A DNA stretch of 64,000 nucleotides from Paludibaculum fermentans. GTDB lineage: Bacteria > Acidobacteriota > Terriglobia > Bryobacterales > Bryobacteraceae. The notes beneath the pieces are model-generated. The model was not told where the DNA came from. It made no database searches and was given only the letters and a program-made list of their open reading frames with translations. The stretch covers positions 744,001-808,000 of the forward strand of contig NZ_CP063849.1 in the NCBI RefSeq assembly GCF_015277775.1. Direction: 5' to 3'. Below, piece by piece: positions 24,485 to 33,373 of this stretch (positions within the stretch are counted from its first letter, which is position 1; every line of letters starts with the position of its first letter). Position numbers and translations under genes: made by a program.

Positions 24485-26239
24485 TCAAAGGTCGATTTCA
24501 ATGTTGGCCAACGGTGTTGAACAACAGATAAGAACGTCGCCAGGCGCTGGGGGCTGCAACGGATCCGGTTGATACTGGACACTGCCTCCGATCAGCGGGC
24601 ATTCGCACGTGTGGCAAACCCCTGTGCGGCAGGACCACTGGACGGGCACGCTGCAAGCTTCGGCCAGTTCCAGCAGGCTGGAGAACCGCGAGTCCCAGGG
24701 AACAGTCAGGCCGCTGCGGACAAACGAGATGGACGGGCCGGTGCCTGGTTTTCCCTCAGGAGGGAGGGGCGGCAACTGGGGCGATGGCGCGATGCCCGGC
24801 GTGATGGATTGTTCGGGACCAAAGGACTCCGTATGAACTCGGGCGGGGTCCACAGCCCATGTTTGCAGGCCCTGTGTCAGTTGGTTCATGAATACCGGCG
24901 GGCCGCACAAGTAGAAATCGGCCTCGCGAGGAACGCCCAGGGAATTGAGCAGTTGCGTGTCCACGTGTCCGACGGAGTCGTAATCCGAACCCGGCTTGTC
25001 TTCCGAACCCGGCCGGCTGTAGACAACATGCGTTCGGGCGTTCCCGAGCGTGTGCAGGAGTTCACGCGACTCCTTCGCAAAGGGATGCTCGGCCGCGTTG
25101 CGGGCTCCGTAGATCCACCACACTTCGCGGCCGGACGCTTGTGACGACAACGAGTGGAGCATCGCGAGAACGGGCGTCGCGCCGATGCCGGCGCTCAGGA
25201 AGACGACGGGTCCGCCGCCCGAGGCCAGAGTAAAGCCACCGCGAGGGGCACTCACTTCCAGGAGGTCGCCGGCGCGCAGGTGCTCGTGAAGATAGGAGCT
25301 GACGACGCCGTGGGCTTCGCGTTTGACGCTGATGCGGTATGCGCCGCCGCCCGGTGTGCCCGACATCGAGTAATTTCGAAGCAGCAACGCGCCGCCGGTC
25401 GTGGTGCGCAGGCGCAGCACGAGGTACTGGCCGGGCAGGGCTGGGGGCAAGGATGTCCCGTCCGGAGGCTGGAGGGCGATCGAGACGACATTCGCGGTCT
25501 CGCGATCCAGACGGACGACGCGCATGGGTCGAAAGCCGGGCCACGCCGGCGGGGGGCCGGCTGACGCCTTGAGACCTGGATTGCCGCCCTGCGAACTGTT
25601 CGGTTGGAGGAGAGCCTGGAAGGAGCCCTTCCAGCCGGCACTGAGCGCGGGGATGCGCAATGCGCGTTCGAGTTGGTCTCGCGAGGGGTTGGGCAGGTAG
25701 AGCAGCGCGTCCAGTTCGGCCACCGTCATGCGTTCCGGGCCGTCCGCCACCTTCACGATTTCATCGCCGGCGCCCACGTCGCCTTCCCTCAGGACGCGAA
25801 AGTAGAAGCCGGGCCGGTGATGGGAGACGAGTAGAGCCGCCATTGCCGGTTCCTCCAATCGGATGCCCACGCGATAGCAGGTGACGCGGGGTTGGGTGAC
25901 CTCGAACAGCGCGCTGCCGATGCGGTACTGATCGCCGATGCAGACCTCGTGATCGGGCAAGCCGGAGATTGTGAAGTTCTCTCCAAATTGGCCGTAGGGG
26001 AAAGCATGGCGGCCGAGGTGGGCTTCCCAGTAACGGTAAGAGTCCAATTGATAGACCATGACGGCGCGGTGTTCGCCCCCATGCCCCGCGAGATCGCCTT
26101 GCCCATCGCCTGCCAGATTCAGGCGGCCGACCGCGATCCTGCCCTGTACCGGCTGCTTCCAGATGGCGGTGCGGACCGTTTGCTCTTTCCACTCGATGTC
26201 ACGCGGAAGCCCGACATTGACCGATACCAGTGTTCCCAT
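24485..26239 (-). CDS. MOSC domain - FAD/NAD reductase - 2Fe-2S ferredoxin fusion
   Basis: 584 residues from the ATG after AAGGGG. MOSC domain about 1-165, with its conserved Cys in QPRVTCYRVG (about C121) and FGENFT. A short helical linker follows. The ferredoxin-reductase module (about 235-465) has RNYSMSG (flavin), GGPVVFLSAGIGATPVLAML (NAD) and FYLCGPPVF. A C-terminal plant-type 2Fe-2S domain (about 503-584) has Cys ligands in SCRTGVCHTCECPL plus a final ICCS. This is a known fusion type (PDR/VanB-like oxidoreductase with MOSC). It probably transfers electrons from NAD(P)H to reductive chemistry on a molybdenum- or sulfur-related or N-hydroxylated substrate; the substrate is not deducible. 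Confidence 0.9.
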   Translation of the reverse strand: MGTLVSVNVGLPRDIEWKEQTVRTAIWKQPVQGRIAVGRLNLAGDGQGDLAGHGGEHRAVMVYQLDSYRYWEAHLGRHAFPYGQFGENFTISGLPDHEVCIGDQYRIGSALFEVTQPRVTCYRVGIRLEEPAMAALLVSHHRPGFYFRVLREGDVGAGDEIVKVADGPERMTVAELDALLYLPNPSRDQLERALRIPALSAGWKGSFQALLQPNSSQGGNPGLKASAGPPPAWPGFRPMRVVRLDRETANVVSIALQPPDGTSLPPALPGQYLVLRLRTTTGGALLLRNYSMSGTPGGGAYRISVKREAHGVVSSYLHEHLRAGDLLEVSAPRGGFTLASGGGPVVFLSAGIGATPVLAMLHSLSSQASGREVWWIYGARNAAEHPFAKESRELLHTLGNARTHVVYSRPGSEDKPGSDYDSVGHVDTQLLNSLGVPREADFYLCGPPVFMNQLTQGLQTWAVDPARVHTESFGPEQSITPGIAPSPQLPPLPPEGKPGTGPSISFVRSGLTVPWDSRFSSLLELAEACSVPVQWSCRTGVCHTCECPLIGGSVQYQPDPLQPPAPGDVLICCSTPLANIEIDL

Positions 26240-26453
26240 GAAATGCCCCTTTGCGATGTGCGCGGCGGAGGAACGAGGCAGGCGCCTCCGATCGTTCCCG
26301 CTTACTGCAAAAGATGCCGTTGGTGGCACCTCTGATTCCTGGAGTTTGACTGGAGGCGCGACGGGTTAGGGGGTGGGCGGCGGAAGCGGCACGGCAACCT
26401 GACCCGGCGGTGAAGTTTTTAGCGGGACTCGATAGAATCGTGTCTCCACCACC

Positions 26454-28835
26454 ATGCCGCGACGCTCACTGCTCCGATTCTCTCTCCGTTTTCCGCCGAT
26501 CCAGGCGGCGATCCGTGTGATGGCGATGGTTTGGGTGTTGGCGGGGTTGGCTCCGGCGGCGGAACTACCGGCCGGGGCGGGGCAGGCCGAGACGGTGAAG
26601 TTGTGCGGGAAGTGCCATTCGCTGGAGCAGGCAGTTTCGCTGCGGCAGGGCCGGCCGGCGTGGAAAGAGACGCTCTCGAAGATGGTCAACCTGGGGGCGC
26701 AGGGTAGCGACGAAGAGCTTACCGCGGTGCTGGGGTACCTGGTTAAGTTCTATGGAGCCGCGCCAGGTGGCCCGACGGCGGGCGTTTCGGAAGTGGCGGC
26801 AACGGACGCCGCGGTGGCTGGGACGGCGGCTGCGCGGCCTCCGGTGCGAGAGGGACGCGCAGTGGGCCGACTGCCTTCGGATGGCGCGGCCGTGGATCCG
26901 GAGAAGGAGTGGCGTACGTATGGCCATGATCCCGGCGCGATGCGATTTTCGCCGCTGACGCAGATTACGGCGGAGAATGCGGGCCGGCTGAAGATCGCCT
27001 GGATTTACCACATGAAGCCGGAGGGTTTCACCGGAAGCGCTACGCCGCCCGCCCGGCGGAATCCGGCTGGCCCGGTGGGGGATGAGCCGGAGCCTGGTGG
27101 GCGGCCTGCCCGGGTCCAGTTCGGCTCCGGCTTCCGGCCGAGCGAGGTGACGCCGCTGGTGATCCACGGCATTATGTATGTCGCCACGCCTTACGGGCGA
27201 GTGGCGGCGGTGGATCCGGTGAACGGCCAGGAGCTGTGGTCGTATGCGCTGCCGGCGGGCAACCCGTCGACGCGCGGCCTGGAGTACTGGGGCGGCGAGG
27301 GGCGGACGCCGGCACAGGTCGTGTTTGGTTCCAGCGACGGGAAGCTGTTCTCGGTGGATGCGAAGACGGGCAAGCCCAATCCGGCTTTTGGGGATAACGG
27401 CGTGGTGAACCTGAATACGGCGGAGATCATGCACGGGCTGCCGGGCCGCAATGGGCTGACGTCACCGCCGATTGTCTACAAGAATCTGGTGATCACGGGC
27501 GGGACGACGCAGGAGAATCCGCCGCACGGCCCGGCGGGCGATGTGCGCGCCTGGGATCTGCGGACGGGCAAGCTGGTTTGGACGTTCCACTCGATCCCGC
27601 AGGCGGGGGAGAAGTACAACGACACGTGGGCCGGCGACAGTTGGAAGAACCGGTCGGGGGTGAACGTGTGGGGGTTCCTGACGGTGGATGCGCAGCGCGG
27701 CATTGTGTACATGCCGTTTGGCGCGCCCTCGGTGGACCAGTATGGGGGCGACCGGGCGGGCGACAACCTGTTCGGCACCAGCCTGGTGGCGGCCGATGCC
27801 AACACCGGAAAGTACCTGTGGCACTTCCAGGTGGTCCATCACGACATCTGGGATGCGGACATGACCGCGGCTCCGGCTTTGATCGAGGTGAAACACGGCG
27901 GCAAGACGATTCCGGCCGTGGTGGCGATGAATAAGAGCGGGATGGTGTTCCTGCTGAACCGCGTCACGGGCAAACCGATTTATGGGGTGGAAGAGAGGCC
28001 GGTGCCGCCGAGCGAAGTGCCGTTGGAGCGCGTATCGAAGACGCAGCCTTTTCCGCTGAAGCCGCCGCCGCTGGTGCGGATGACCTTTCGCAAGGACGAA
28101 GTGGCGACGGTGACTCCGGAGTTGGAGAAGGCGTGCCGGGCGATGCTGGAAGGCATGGCGGTGGGCGGGCCTTATCTGCCTGCGACGTACAACCGGCTGC
28201 GCGTGCAGTTCCCAGGAAACCATGGCGGAGTGAATTGGGGCGGAGTCTCCTTTAGTCCCGAGTTGGGTTACCTGTTCGCGAATCTCAATGAAGTGGGGCA
28301 GGTATCCGGGCTGCGCGACCACGATGGGAAGAGCGGTCCGGCGATGGCGAACGGGCAGGGCAACCGGGTGGATCCGGATGGGCCGTATGAGGGGTTCCCG
28401 GGAGGTGGCCGTTTCAGCGTGAAGGGTCCGGGTTTGCAACAACTGCCGTGCCAGCAGCCGCCGTGGGGCGAACTGGCGGCGGTGGACGTGAATACCGGGC
28501 GGATTGCCTGGAAGGTCCCGCTGGGTGTGACGGACAGCCTGCCTGAAGGGAAGCGCGAGACGGGCCGGCCGGGGAATGGGGGCACGATTGTGACGGCGGG
28601 CGGCGTGGTGTTTGTGGGGGCTACGGATGATGCCCGGTTTCGCGCGTTCGATGCGAAGACCGGGAAGGAAGTGTGGACGGTGAAGCTGCCGGGGGCAGCC
28701 GAGGCTACGCCGATGACGTATGAGGGCCGGGACGGGCGGCAGTATGTGGTGATCGCCGCGACCGGCGGAGGGTTCTTCAATAATCCGGTGACGGGGGACG
28801 GGCTGGTGGCGTTCGCGCTGGATGGGCGGGAGTAG
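26454..28835 (+). CDS. PQQ-dependent dehydrogenase with N-terminal c-type haem domain
   Basis: 793 residues. An exported leader is followed by a small cytochrome c-like domain with CGKCH (51-55) and a possible axial Met in KMVNLG. The rest is an eight-bladed PQQ propeller of the glucose/quinate dehydrogenase type: EWRTYGHDPGAMRFSPLTQI, repeated W-docking-like segments, HHDIWDADMTAAPALIEV, and the final GKEVWTVKLPGAAEATPMTY. It oxidises sugars or alcohols in the periplasm and would pass electrons to the fused haem or the quinone pool. No Shine-Dalgarno is visible before the ATG; a later ATG (26520) is possible. Confidence 0.9.
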   Translation: MPRRSLLRFSLRFPPIQAAIRVMAMVWVLAGLAPAAELPAGAGQAETVKLCGKCHSLEQAVSLRQGRPAWKETLSKMVNLGAQGSDEELTAVLGYLVKFYGAAPGGPTAGVSEVAATDAAVAGTAAARPPVREGRAVGRLPSDGAAVDPEKEWRTYGHDPGAMRFSPLTQITAENAGRLKIAWIYHMKPEGFTGSATPPARRNPAGPVGDEPEPGGRPARVQFGSGFRPSEVTPLVIHGIMYVATPYGRVAAVDPVNGQELWSYALPAGNPSTRGLEYWGGEGRTPAQVVFGSSDGKLFSVDAKTGKPNPAFGDNGVVNLNTAEIMHGLPGRNGLTSPPIVYKNLVITGGTTQENPPHGPAGDVRAWDLRTGKLVWTFHSIPQAGEKYNDTWAGDSWKNRSGVNVWGFLTVDAQRGIVYMPFGAPSVDQYGGDRAGDNLFGTSLVAADANTGKYLWHFQVVHHDIWDADMTAAPALIEVKHGGKTIPAVVAMNKSGMVFLLNRVTGKPIYGVEERPVPPSEVPLERVSKTQPFPLKPPPLVRMTFRKDEVATVTPELEKACRAMLEGMAVGGPYLPATYNRLRVQFPGNHGGVNWGGVSFSPELGYLFANLNEVGQVSGLRDHDGKSGPAMANGQGNRVDPDGPYEGFPGGGRFSVKGPGLQQLPCQQPPWGELAAVDVNTGRIAWKVPLGVTDSLPEGKRETGRPGNGGTIVTAGGVVFVGATDDARFRAFDAKTGKEVWTVKLPGAAEATPMTYEGRDGRQYVVIAATGGGFFNNPVTGDGLVAFALDGRE

Positions 28836-29105
28836 GGGGGGACGGGTAAGTTGTCCGTGCGCACGGTTGCGCTTTGGTTGGGCCCCCAGCAGGGCTGGGG
28901 GAAATGCTGGGGGGGCAGACGGCGAGGTTGGGGTTTTTGTTGCGGATCGGGATGGTGGTGGCCGGCGCTGGAGTGGAGATCGGCCCTGGTAAGGCCAAGT
29001 GAACTGTATCCCTCATGCCGGCGGCCTTGCATGGAGCAGTTGCCAGGGGTTGGGATCCCAGTGCCGGACAGCGGAGCGCGCTGCCGGCACTGGATGGACG
29101 GCGGA

Positions 29106-30701
29106 TTACTTGCCGCGGCTGAGGGTGCGTTGGTACCAGGAGGCGAGGTCGCTCTTGAACTGCTTGAGCGCGTCGACATTCAGGTAGATCATGTGGCCGG
29201 CGGGATAGTAGCTGAACTCGACGTTGGGGACGAGTTTCTTCTCGAGATCCATCTGGGCGAGGTCGAGTTCGGTCTGGAAGAACGGGGTCGCGAGATCGAA
29301 CAGGCCATTGGCGGATAAGACCTTCAGGTAAGGGTTCTTACGCATGGCGTCGGCGAGGTCGCCGGCGACGTAGGCGTCGCGCATGGCCGCGTTGGGGCCC
29401 ACGGGTCCGCCGCCTGCGCCGGGTGCGCGGTGGGTGCGGTCCCAGGTGCCGAGGAAGGGGCTGCCGCTGGGGCGGTAGTCGAGGTCAGAGGTGTACTTGA
29501 GCTGCTGGTCGAGGTAGTTGCGGAAGGAAGTGACGTAGGCTCCGGTGATGCCGGTGCTGGACGGGTCGTAGCCCGGGTTTTCGCCGGCGGCGTCGACGTC
29601 GGAGCCTTCGAAGCGGGTGTCGTAGCGGCCGAGGATCAGGCGTTCGCCCCGGGCGAATTCCTTGCGGAAGCGGGTGGGCGCGATGCGAAGGTTGGAGTCC
29701 TTGATGTAGGCGGCGCTCAGGCCGGTGAAGCCGGCGAGTTTGGCGGCGACGGCCTCAAAGCGGGCGGGCGGCAGGTTGTGTCCCTGGGCGAGAGCCTCGG
29801 CGTATTCCCCGCGCGCAAAGACGCGAGCGGCCTCGATGAAGTCCTTTTCCGTGCCTTTGTGCGGAACCTTCTTGAAGTACCAGGCGGTGGCGGCGTAAGT
29901 GGGCAGGTTGCCGATGTACTGGTTGAGAATGCCGGGCGAGCGGTTGAAGTAGTTGAGGACGCTGGAGAGGAGGATGACGCCATTGACGGAGACGCCGTCG
30001 TTTTCGAGGGAGTTCACCAGGGCGGCCGAGCGCGTGGTGCCGTAGCTTTCGCCGAACAGGAAGTGGGGCGAGTTCCAGCGATGGTTGACGGAGATCCAGC
30101 GCTTGATGAACTTGTTGAAGGCGGTGACGTCCTGGTCGACTCCGGCGAAGTCCTTGGCGGCGCCTTTGCCGACGGCGCGGGAGTAGCCGCTGAGGGGTGC
30201 GTCGATGAAGACGAGGTCGGTGTGGTCGAGGAGGCTGTATTCGTTGGGGACGACGTCGTAGGGTCCGGCGCCGGTGGCTTCCGGGCTGGCCGTGATGACG
30301 CGGACAGGGCCGACGGAGCCCATGTGGAGCCAGATGGAGGCGGAGCCGGGGCCGCCGTTATAGAGGAAGGTGACGGGCCGGCGGGCGGGTTCGGCGTCGT
30401 CGAGGGTGTAGGCGACGAAGAAGATGGAGCCGTAAGGTGTTTCGTCCGCGCCGGGGATGTGAAGGGTTCCGGCGGTAGCGGTGTATTTGAGGGTCTTGCC
30501 CCCGAGGTCGAGCTGGTGCCGGGTGACGGAGGAGGTCTCTTTCGGGATGGGGGCCGTGGCCGGCTCGGAGGTGGAGGTTCCAGGTTGCGCCTGGGCGCGG
30601 GTGGTGCGTTCCTGAGCGAAGGCGGGATTCAGGAGCAGGGTGAGGAGGAGGCCCGAGGTGATCCACGGAGTGGCCGTGGTGGGCAGGTACTGTCTGGACA
30701 T
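29106..30701 (-). CDS. Serine carboxypeptidase, S10 family
   Basis: 531 residues with a signal peptide (MSRQYLPTTATPWITSGLLLTLLLNPAFA). S10 hallmarks are YNGGPGSASIWLHMGSVGP (oxyanion region), the nucleophile in FGESYGT (about S219) and the late catalytic His in YYPAGHMIYL. It is a secreted or periplasmic peptidase removing C-terminal residues; such enzymes are frequent in Acidobacteria. A GTG start five codons upstream (30716) is also possible, and neither has a strong Shine-Dalgarno. Confidence 0.92.
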   Translation of the reverse strand: MSRQYLPTTATPWITSGLLLTLLLNPAFAQERTTRAQAQPGTSTSEPATAPIPKETSSVTRHQLDLGGKTLKYTATAGTLHIPGADETPYGSIFFVAYTLDDAEPARRPVTFLYNGGPGSASIWLHMGSVGPVRVITASPEATGAGPYDVVPNEYSLLDHTDLVFIDAPLSGYSRAVGKGAAKDFAGVDQDVTAFNKFIKRWISVNHRWNSPHFLFGESYGTTRSAALVNSLENDGVSVNGVILLSSVLNYFNRSPGILNQYIGNLPTYAATAWYFKKVPHKGTEKDFIEAARVFARGEYAEALAQGHNLPPARFEAVAAKLAGFTGLSAAYIKDSNLRIAPTRFRKEFARGERLILGRYDTRFEGSDVDAAGENPGYDPSSTGITGAYVTSFRNYLDQQLKYTSDLDYRPSGSPFLGTWDRTHRAPGAGGGPVGPNAAMRDAYVAGDLADAMRKNPYLKVLSANGLFDLATPFFQTELDLAQMDLEKKLVPNVEFSYYPAGHMIYLNVDALKQFKSDLASWYQRTLSRGK

Positions 30702-30864
30702 GCCACATTGTTTCACAGGGGGCGTGGTCCAGATACCGCGGCTGCCGCATGACTGATCTTGAAGAGCGAGTCGTCTCCCTGGTCGTGGAGGAAAGGCACA
30801 TCCACTCCGAACAGTTGAATCCCGAATCCCGGCTGTCAGGCTCTCTCTACTGCGGCATGGAACT

Positions 30865-31371
30865 TCATGAGGGCCGTTCTTCCAATTCCCGCACCGCGCG
30901 CTCCGCTTCCAGCAGTGCGTGCTGCGGGAAGACTGCCAGGCCTTCCGACCGGAGTAGGGCCGCGGTTACGCCCATCTGACCCGGCCGCATGCCGCTGCCG
31001 AACCTTCCGTCGTGGATGGTTGTGCTGCCGCAAGAGGGGCTGCGGTCGGTCAATACGGCGACCCGTGCTCCTTGTTCCCGGGCGAGCGCCAAAGCCCGGC
31101 GGGCTCCCTCGACGAAGAGTGCTGTGATATCCCGGCCCATGGGATCCTCCACGCGCGCCGATCCCTGTAGCACCGCCAACCCGCCCCCCTCACCCTGGAT
31201 CTCCGCCGGCGGCCTCGGGACACCTAAGCCGCCCGCTAGTTCGGGACAGATGGGGACCAGCCGCCCCTCGGCCTGCCACCGGGCGAGAATTTCGTCTTCC
31301 ACCCGTTTGTCGCCGCCGTCAAACCGAACCGGCTCCCCCAGAAGGCACGCACTGATTAGGACTCGAATCAT
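30865..31371 (-). CDS. DUF523 domain-containing protein
   Basis: 168 residues from MIRVLISACLLGEPVRFDGG. The DUF523 signature is clear: VPICPELAGGLGVPRPPAEI, ALVLAR-like helix, and VAVLTDRSPSCGSTTIHDG. The conserved cysteines in SACLLG, ICPEL and SPSCGS are all present. The family is uncharacterised and widespread; some members are called YbbK-like. It is divergent from wrbA with 186 bases between. Confidence 0.9.
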   Translation of the reverse strand: MIRVLISACLLGEPVRFDGGDKRVEDEILARWQAEGRLVPICPELAGGLGVPRPPAEIQGEGGGLAVLQGSARVEDPMGRDITALFVEGARRALALAREQGARVAVLTDRSPSCGSTTIHDGRFGSGMRPGQMGVTAALLRSEGLAVFPQHALLEAERAVRELEERPS

Positions 31372-31557
31372 CTTCCGATTGTCGCCGAGCCTGGGGTTTC
31401 GGTTGGCGACTGGAGTGGCGAAGGCCCCGGGCAGTATCCCGCGGCCTGCGTATCGCCGGCTTGAGGCTGCACCCCTGCCCTCCATCCTGCACGCGCTATT
31501 TGACCCGGCGGTACGGCAACCGGCCAGCGGAAGTGATGCGAAGGGATACGATGGAGC

Positions 31558-32157
31558 ATGAGCAAAGTCCTTGTTCTCTACTATTCCAGCTACGGCCACA
31601 TCGAGCAGATGGCTGAGGCAGTAGCAGAAGGAGCCCGTGAGACTGGTGCGGAGGTCGACATCCGGCGGGTGCCTGAGACGGTGCCCGAGGAGGTGGCCAA
31701 AGCCAACCACTTCAAGCTGGACCAGAAGGCTCCGATTGCCACGATCGACGAACTGGCCAACTACGATGCCATCGTCGTCGGCGTGGGCACGCGATTTGGA
31801 CGCATGGCTTCGCAGATGACGAGCTTTCTCGACCAGGCCGGGAAGCTGTGGATGAGCGGCGCGCTGAATGGGAAGGTCGGCGGGGCTTTCAGTTCCTCCG
31901 CCACGCAGCATGGCGGGCAGGAGACGACCTTGTTCTCGATCATCGCCAACCTGCTCCACTTTGGACTGATCATTGTGGGCTTGGATTATGGCTACGCGGG
32001 GCAGATGGGGGTTGAGGAGGTGATGGGCGGCGCGCCGTATGGGGCGACCACCATTGCCGGCGGGGACGGTTCGCGGCAGCCTTCGGAACGCGAGTTGAAT
32101 GGTGCGCGCTACCAGGGGCGCAGGGTTGCGGAAGTTGCGAACAAGCTGAAGGGGTAA
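31558..32157 (+). CDS. wrbA: NAD(P)H:quinone oxidoreductase, WrbA family
   Basis: 199 residues of the flavodoxin-like WrbA type. FMN-phosphate loop [12 protein letters not shown], the [25 protein letters not shown] segment, and [16 protein letters not shown] with the family-specific HGGQE are all present. It reduces quinones by two electrons, limiting oxidative stress, as a cytosolic tetramer. GGAG lies directly upstream of the ATG. Confidence 0.96.
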   Translation: MSKVLVLYYSSYGHIEQMAEAVAEGARETGAEVDIRRVPETVPEEVAKANHFKLDQKAPIATIDELANYDAIVVGVGTRFGRMASQMTSFLDQAGKLWMSGALNGKVGGAFSSSATQHGGQETTLFSIIANLLHFGLIIVGLDYGYAGQMGVEEVMGGAPYGATTIAGGDGSRQPSERELNGARYQGRRVAEVANKLKG

Positions 32158-32265
32158 TTGGTGTGGGGCTGCCGGCCACGCGTGGGATCCCAGCAGCCAG
32201 AGCGGCGGGGATCCACTTCAACCAAGCAGTGCAATGGGCATATAGTGAAGTGTGGGAGTGGCATT

Positions 32266-33228
32266 ATGAAATACACCATGTTCCTCGCGTTGGCTGTCCT
32301 TGCACTCACGGGCTGCGGTGGCGGACCCCACCATCAACCGAGCGAAAAATACTATCTTGTCTGCGCTAATCCGAAAATCCCCTACTGGCAGGAAGCCGGC
32401 GCCGGGTTGGTCAAGGCGGCTACGGAGCTGAATGTCCAAGCCGAACTCATCGGTCCGGATGTCTACGACGCCAAGTCGGAACTGGCGGAGTTCAAGCGCA
32501 TCATGGCTAACAAGCCCGCGGGGATCCTGATCTCGCCGGGTGATTCGACGGTACTGCGGCCGGAGATCGACGCCGCCGTGGCCGCCGGTGTTCCCGTCAT
32601 TACAGTCGATTCTGATGCTCCGCAGAGCCAGCGGCTCTTCTTCATCGGTACTAATAACTATCAAGCTGGACAAATGGGCGGGGCGCTGCTGGCCAAGCTC
32701 CTGAACGGGAAGGGCAACGTTGTCTTCTACACAATCGCCAACCAGAAGAACCTCGAAGAGCGCCTGGACGGCTACCGCGCCGCCCTGGCCGCTTCACCCG
32801 GGATCAAGGTGACGCAAATCATCGACATGAAGGGCGATGCGCGCGTGGCCTTCGACACGACCACTGACCTTGTCGACAAGAAGACTGCGGTGGATGCTTT
32901 CGTCTCCCTGGAATCGCTCTCCGGCAGCGAGATTGCCGAGGTGCTGGAGCGCAAGAAGGTGGACGGCAAGATCATTCTTGCCATGGACACGGCGGCCAGC
33001 ACGTTGGGTTGGATTGAGAAGGGCAAGATCGCGGCGACCCTGATGCAGAAGCCCTACACGATGGGCTATTACGGCCTGAAGACGCTTGCGGGCATCGTCC
33101 TGGAGAAGCAGTCCGCTAGCGGCAGCGGCAAGCCGAATGCGGCTGATCCGAAGGCGCCGTTCCCGGTCTTCATGGACACGGGCACGATGCTGGTGGACAA
33201 GACGAATGTGGCCCAGGTGAAACACTAG
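32266..33228 (+). CDS. Sugar ABC transporter substrate-binding lipoprotein (orphan)
   Basis: 320 residues. The start at 32266 gives a lipoprotein signal MKYTMFLALAVLALTGC, with Cys17 as lipobox cysteine and GGGAG upstream. The body is a type I periplasmic-binding fold (RbsB-like, Peripla_BP_4): YYLVCANPKIPYWQEAGAG, PAGILISPGDSTVLRPEIDAAVAAGVPVITVDSD, FIGTNNYQAGQMGG. No permease or ATPase gene is adjacent, and a terminator follows, so it either works with a transporter encoded elsewhere or serves a sensor. Ligand is probably a sugar, by family. Confidence 0.92.
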   Translation: MKYTMFLALAVLALTGCGGGPHHQPSEKYYLVCANPKIPYWQEAGAGLVKAATELNVQAELIGPDVYDAKSELAEFKRIMANKPAGILISPGDSTVLRPEIDAAVAAGVPVITVDSDAPQSQRLFFIGTNNYQAGQMGGALLAKLLNGKGNVVFYTIANQKNLEERLDGYRAALAASPGIKVTQIIDMKGDARVAFDTTTDLVDKKTAVDAFVSLESLSGSEIAEVLERKKVDGKIILAMDTAASTLGWIEKGKIAATLMQKPYTMGYYGLKTLAGIVLEKQSASGSGKPNAADPKAPFPVFMDTGTMLVDKTNVAQVKH

Positions 33229-33328
33229 GCGGCAGGCGGCTTGCTCCACTAGTTTTTGCGAGTGATGAGGCGTGCAGCCGTCAGGCCAAGTGGAAACCTC
33301 GGCTTGTCGCAACACGCAGGCAATGAGC

Positions 33329-33369
33329 GGGGAGCGGCAGTCCAATAGTGGACGGCCGCTCCCCGTTTT
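33329..33369 (+). terminator. Rho-independent terminator of the sugar-binding lipoprotein gene
   Basis: GGGGAGCGGC (33329-33338) pairs with GCCGCTCCCC (33355-33364). An inner GTCCA/TGGAC pairing extends the stem, and GTTTTG follows. Confidence 0.8.
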
Positions 33370-33373
33370 GTCT

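Noticed and set aside
22836..24488. 550-residue minus-strand frame opposite the sigma-54 activator
   Set aside because: Lies over a complete conserved AAA+ gene; no recognisable domain.
29430..30752. 440-residue plus-strand frame opposite the S10 carboxypeptidase
   Set aside because: Gly/Val/Glu-rich shadow of a conserved gene.
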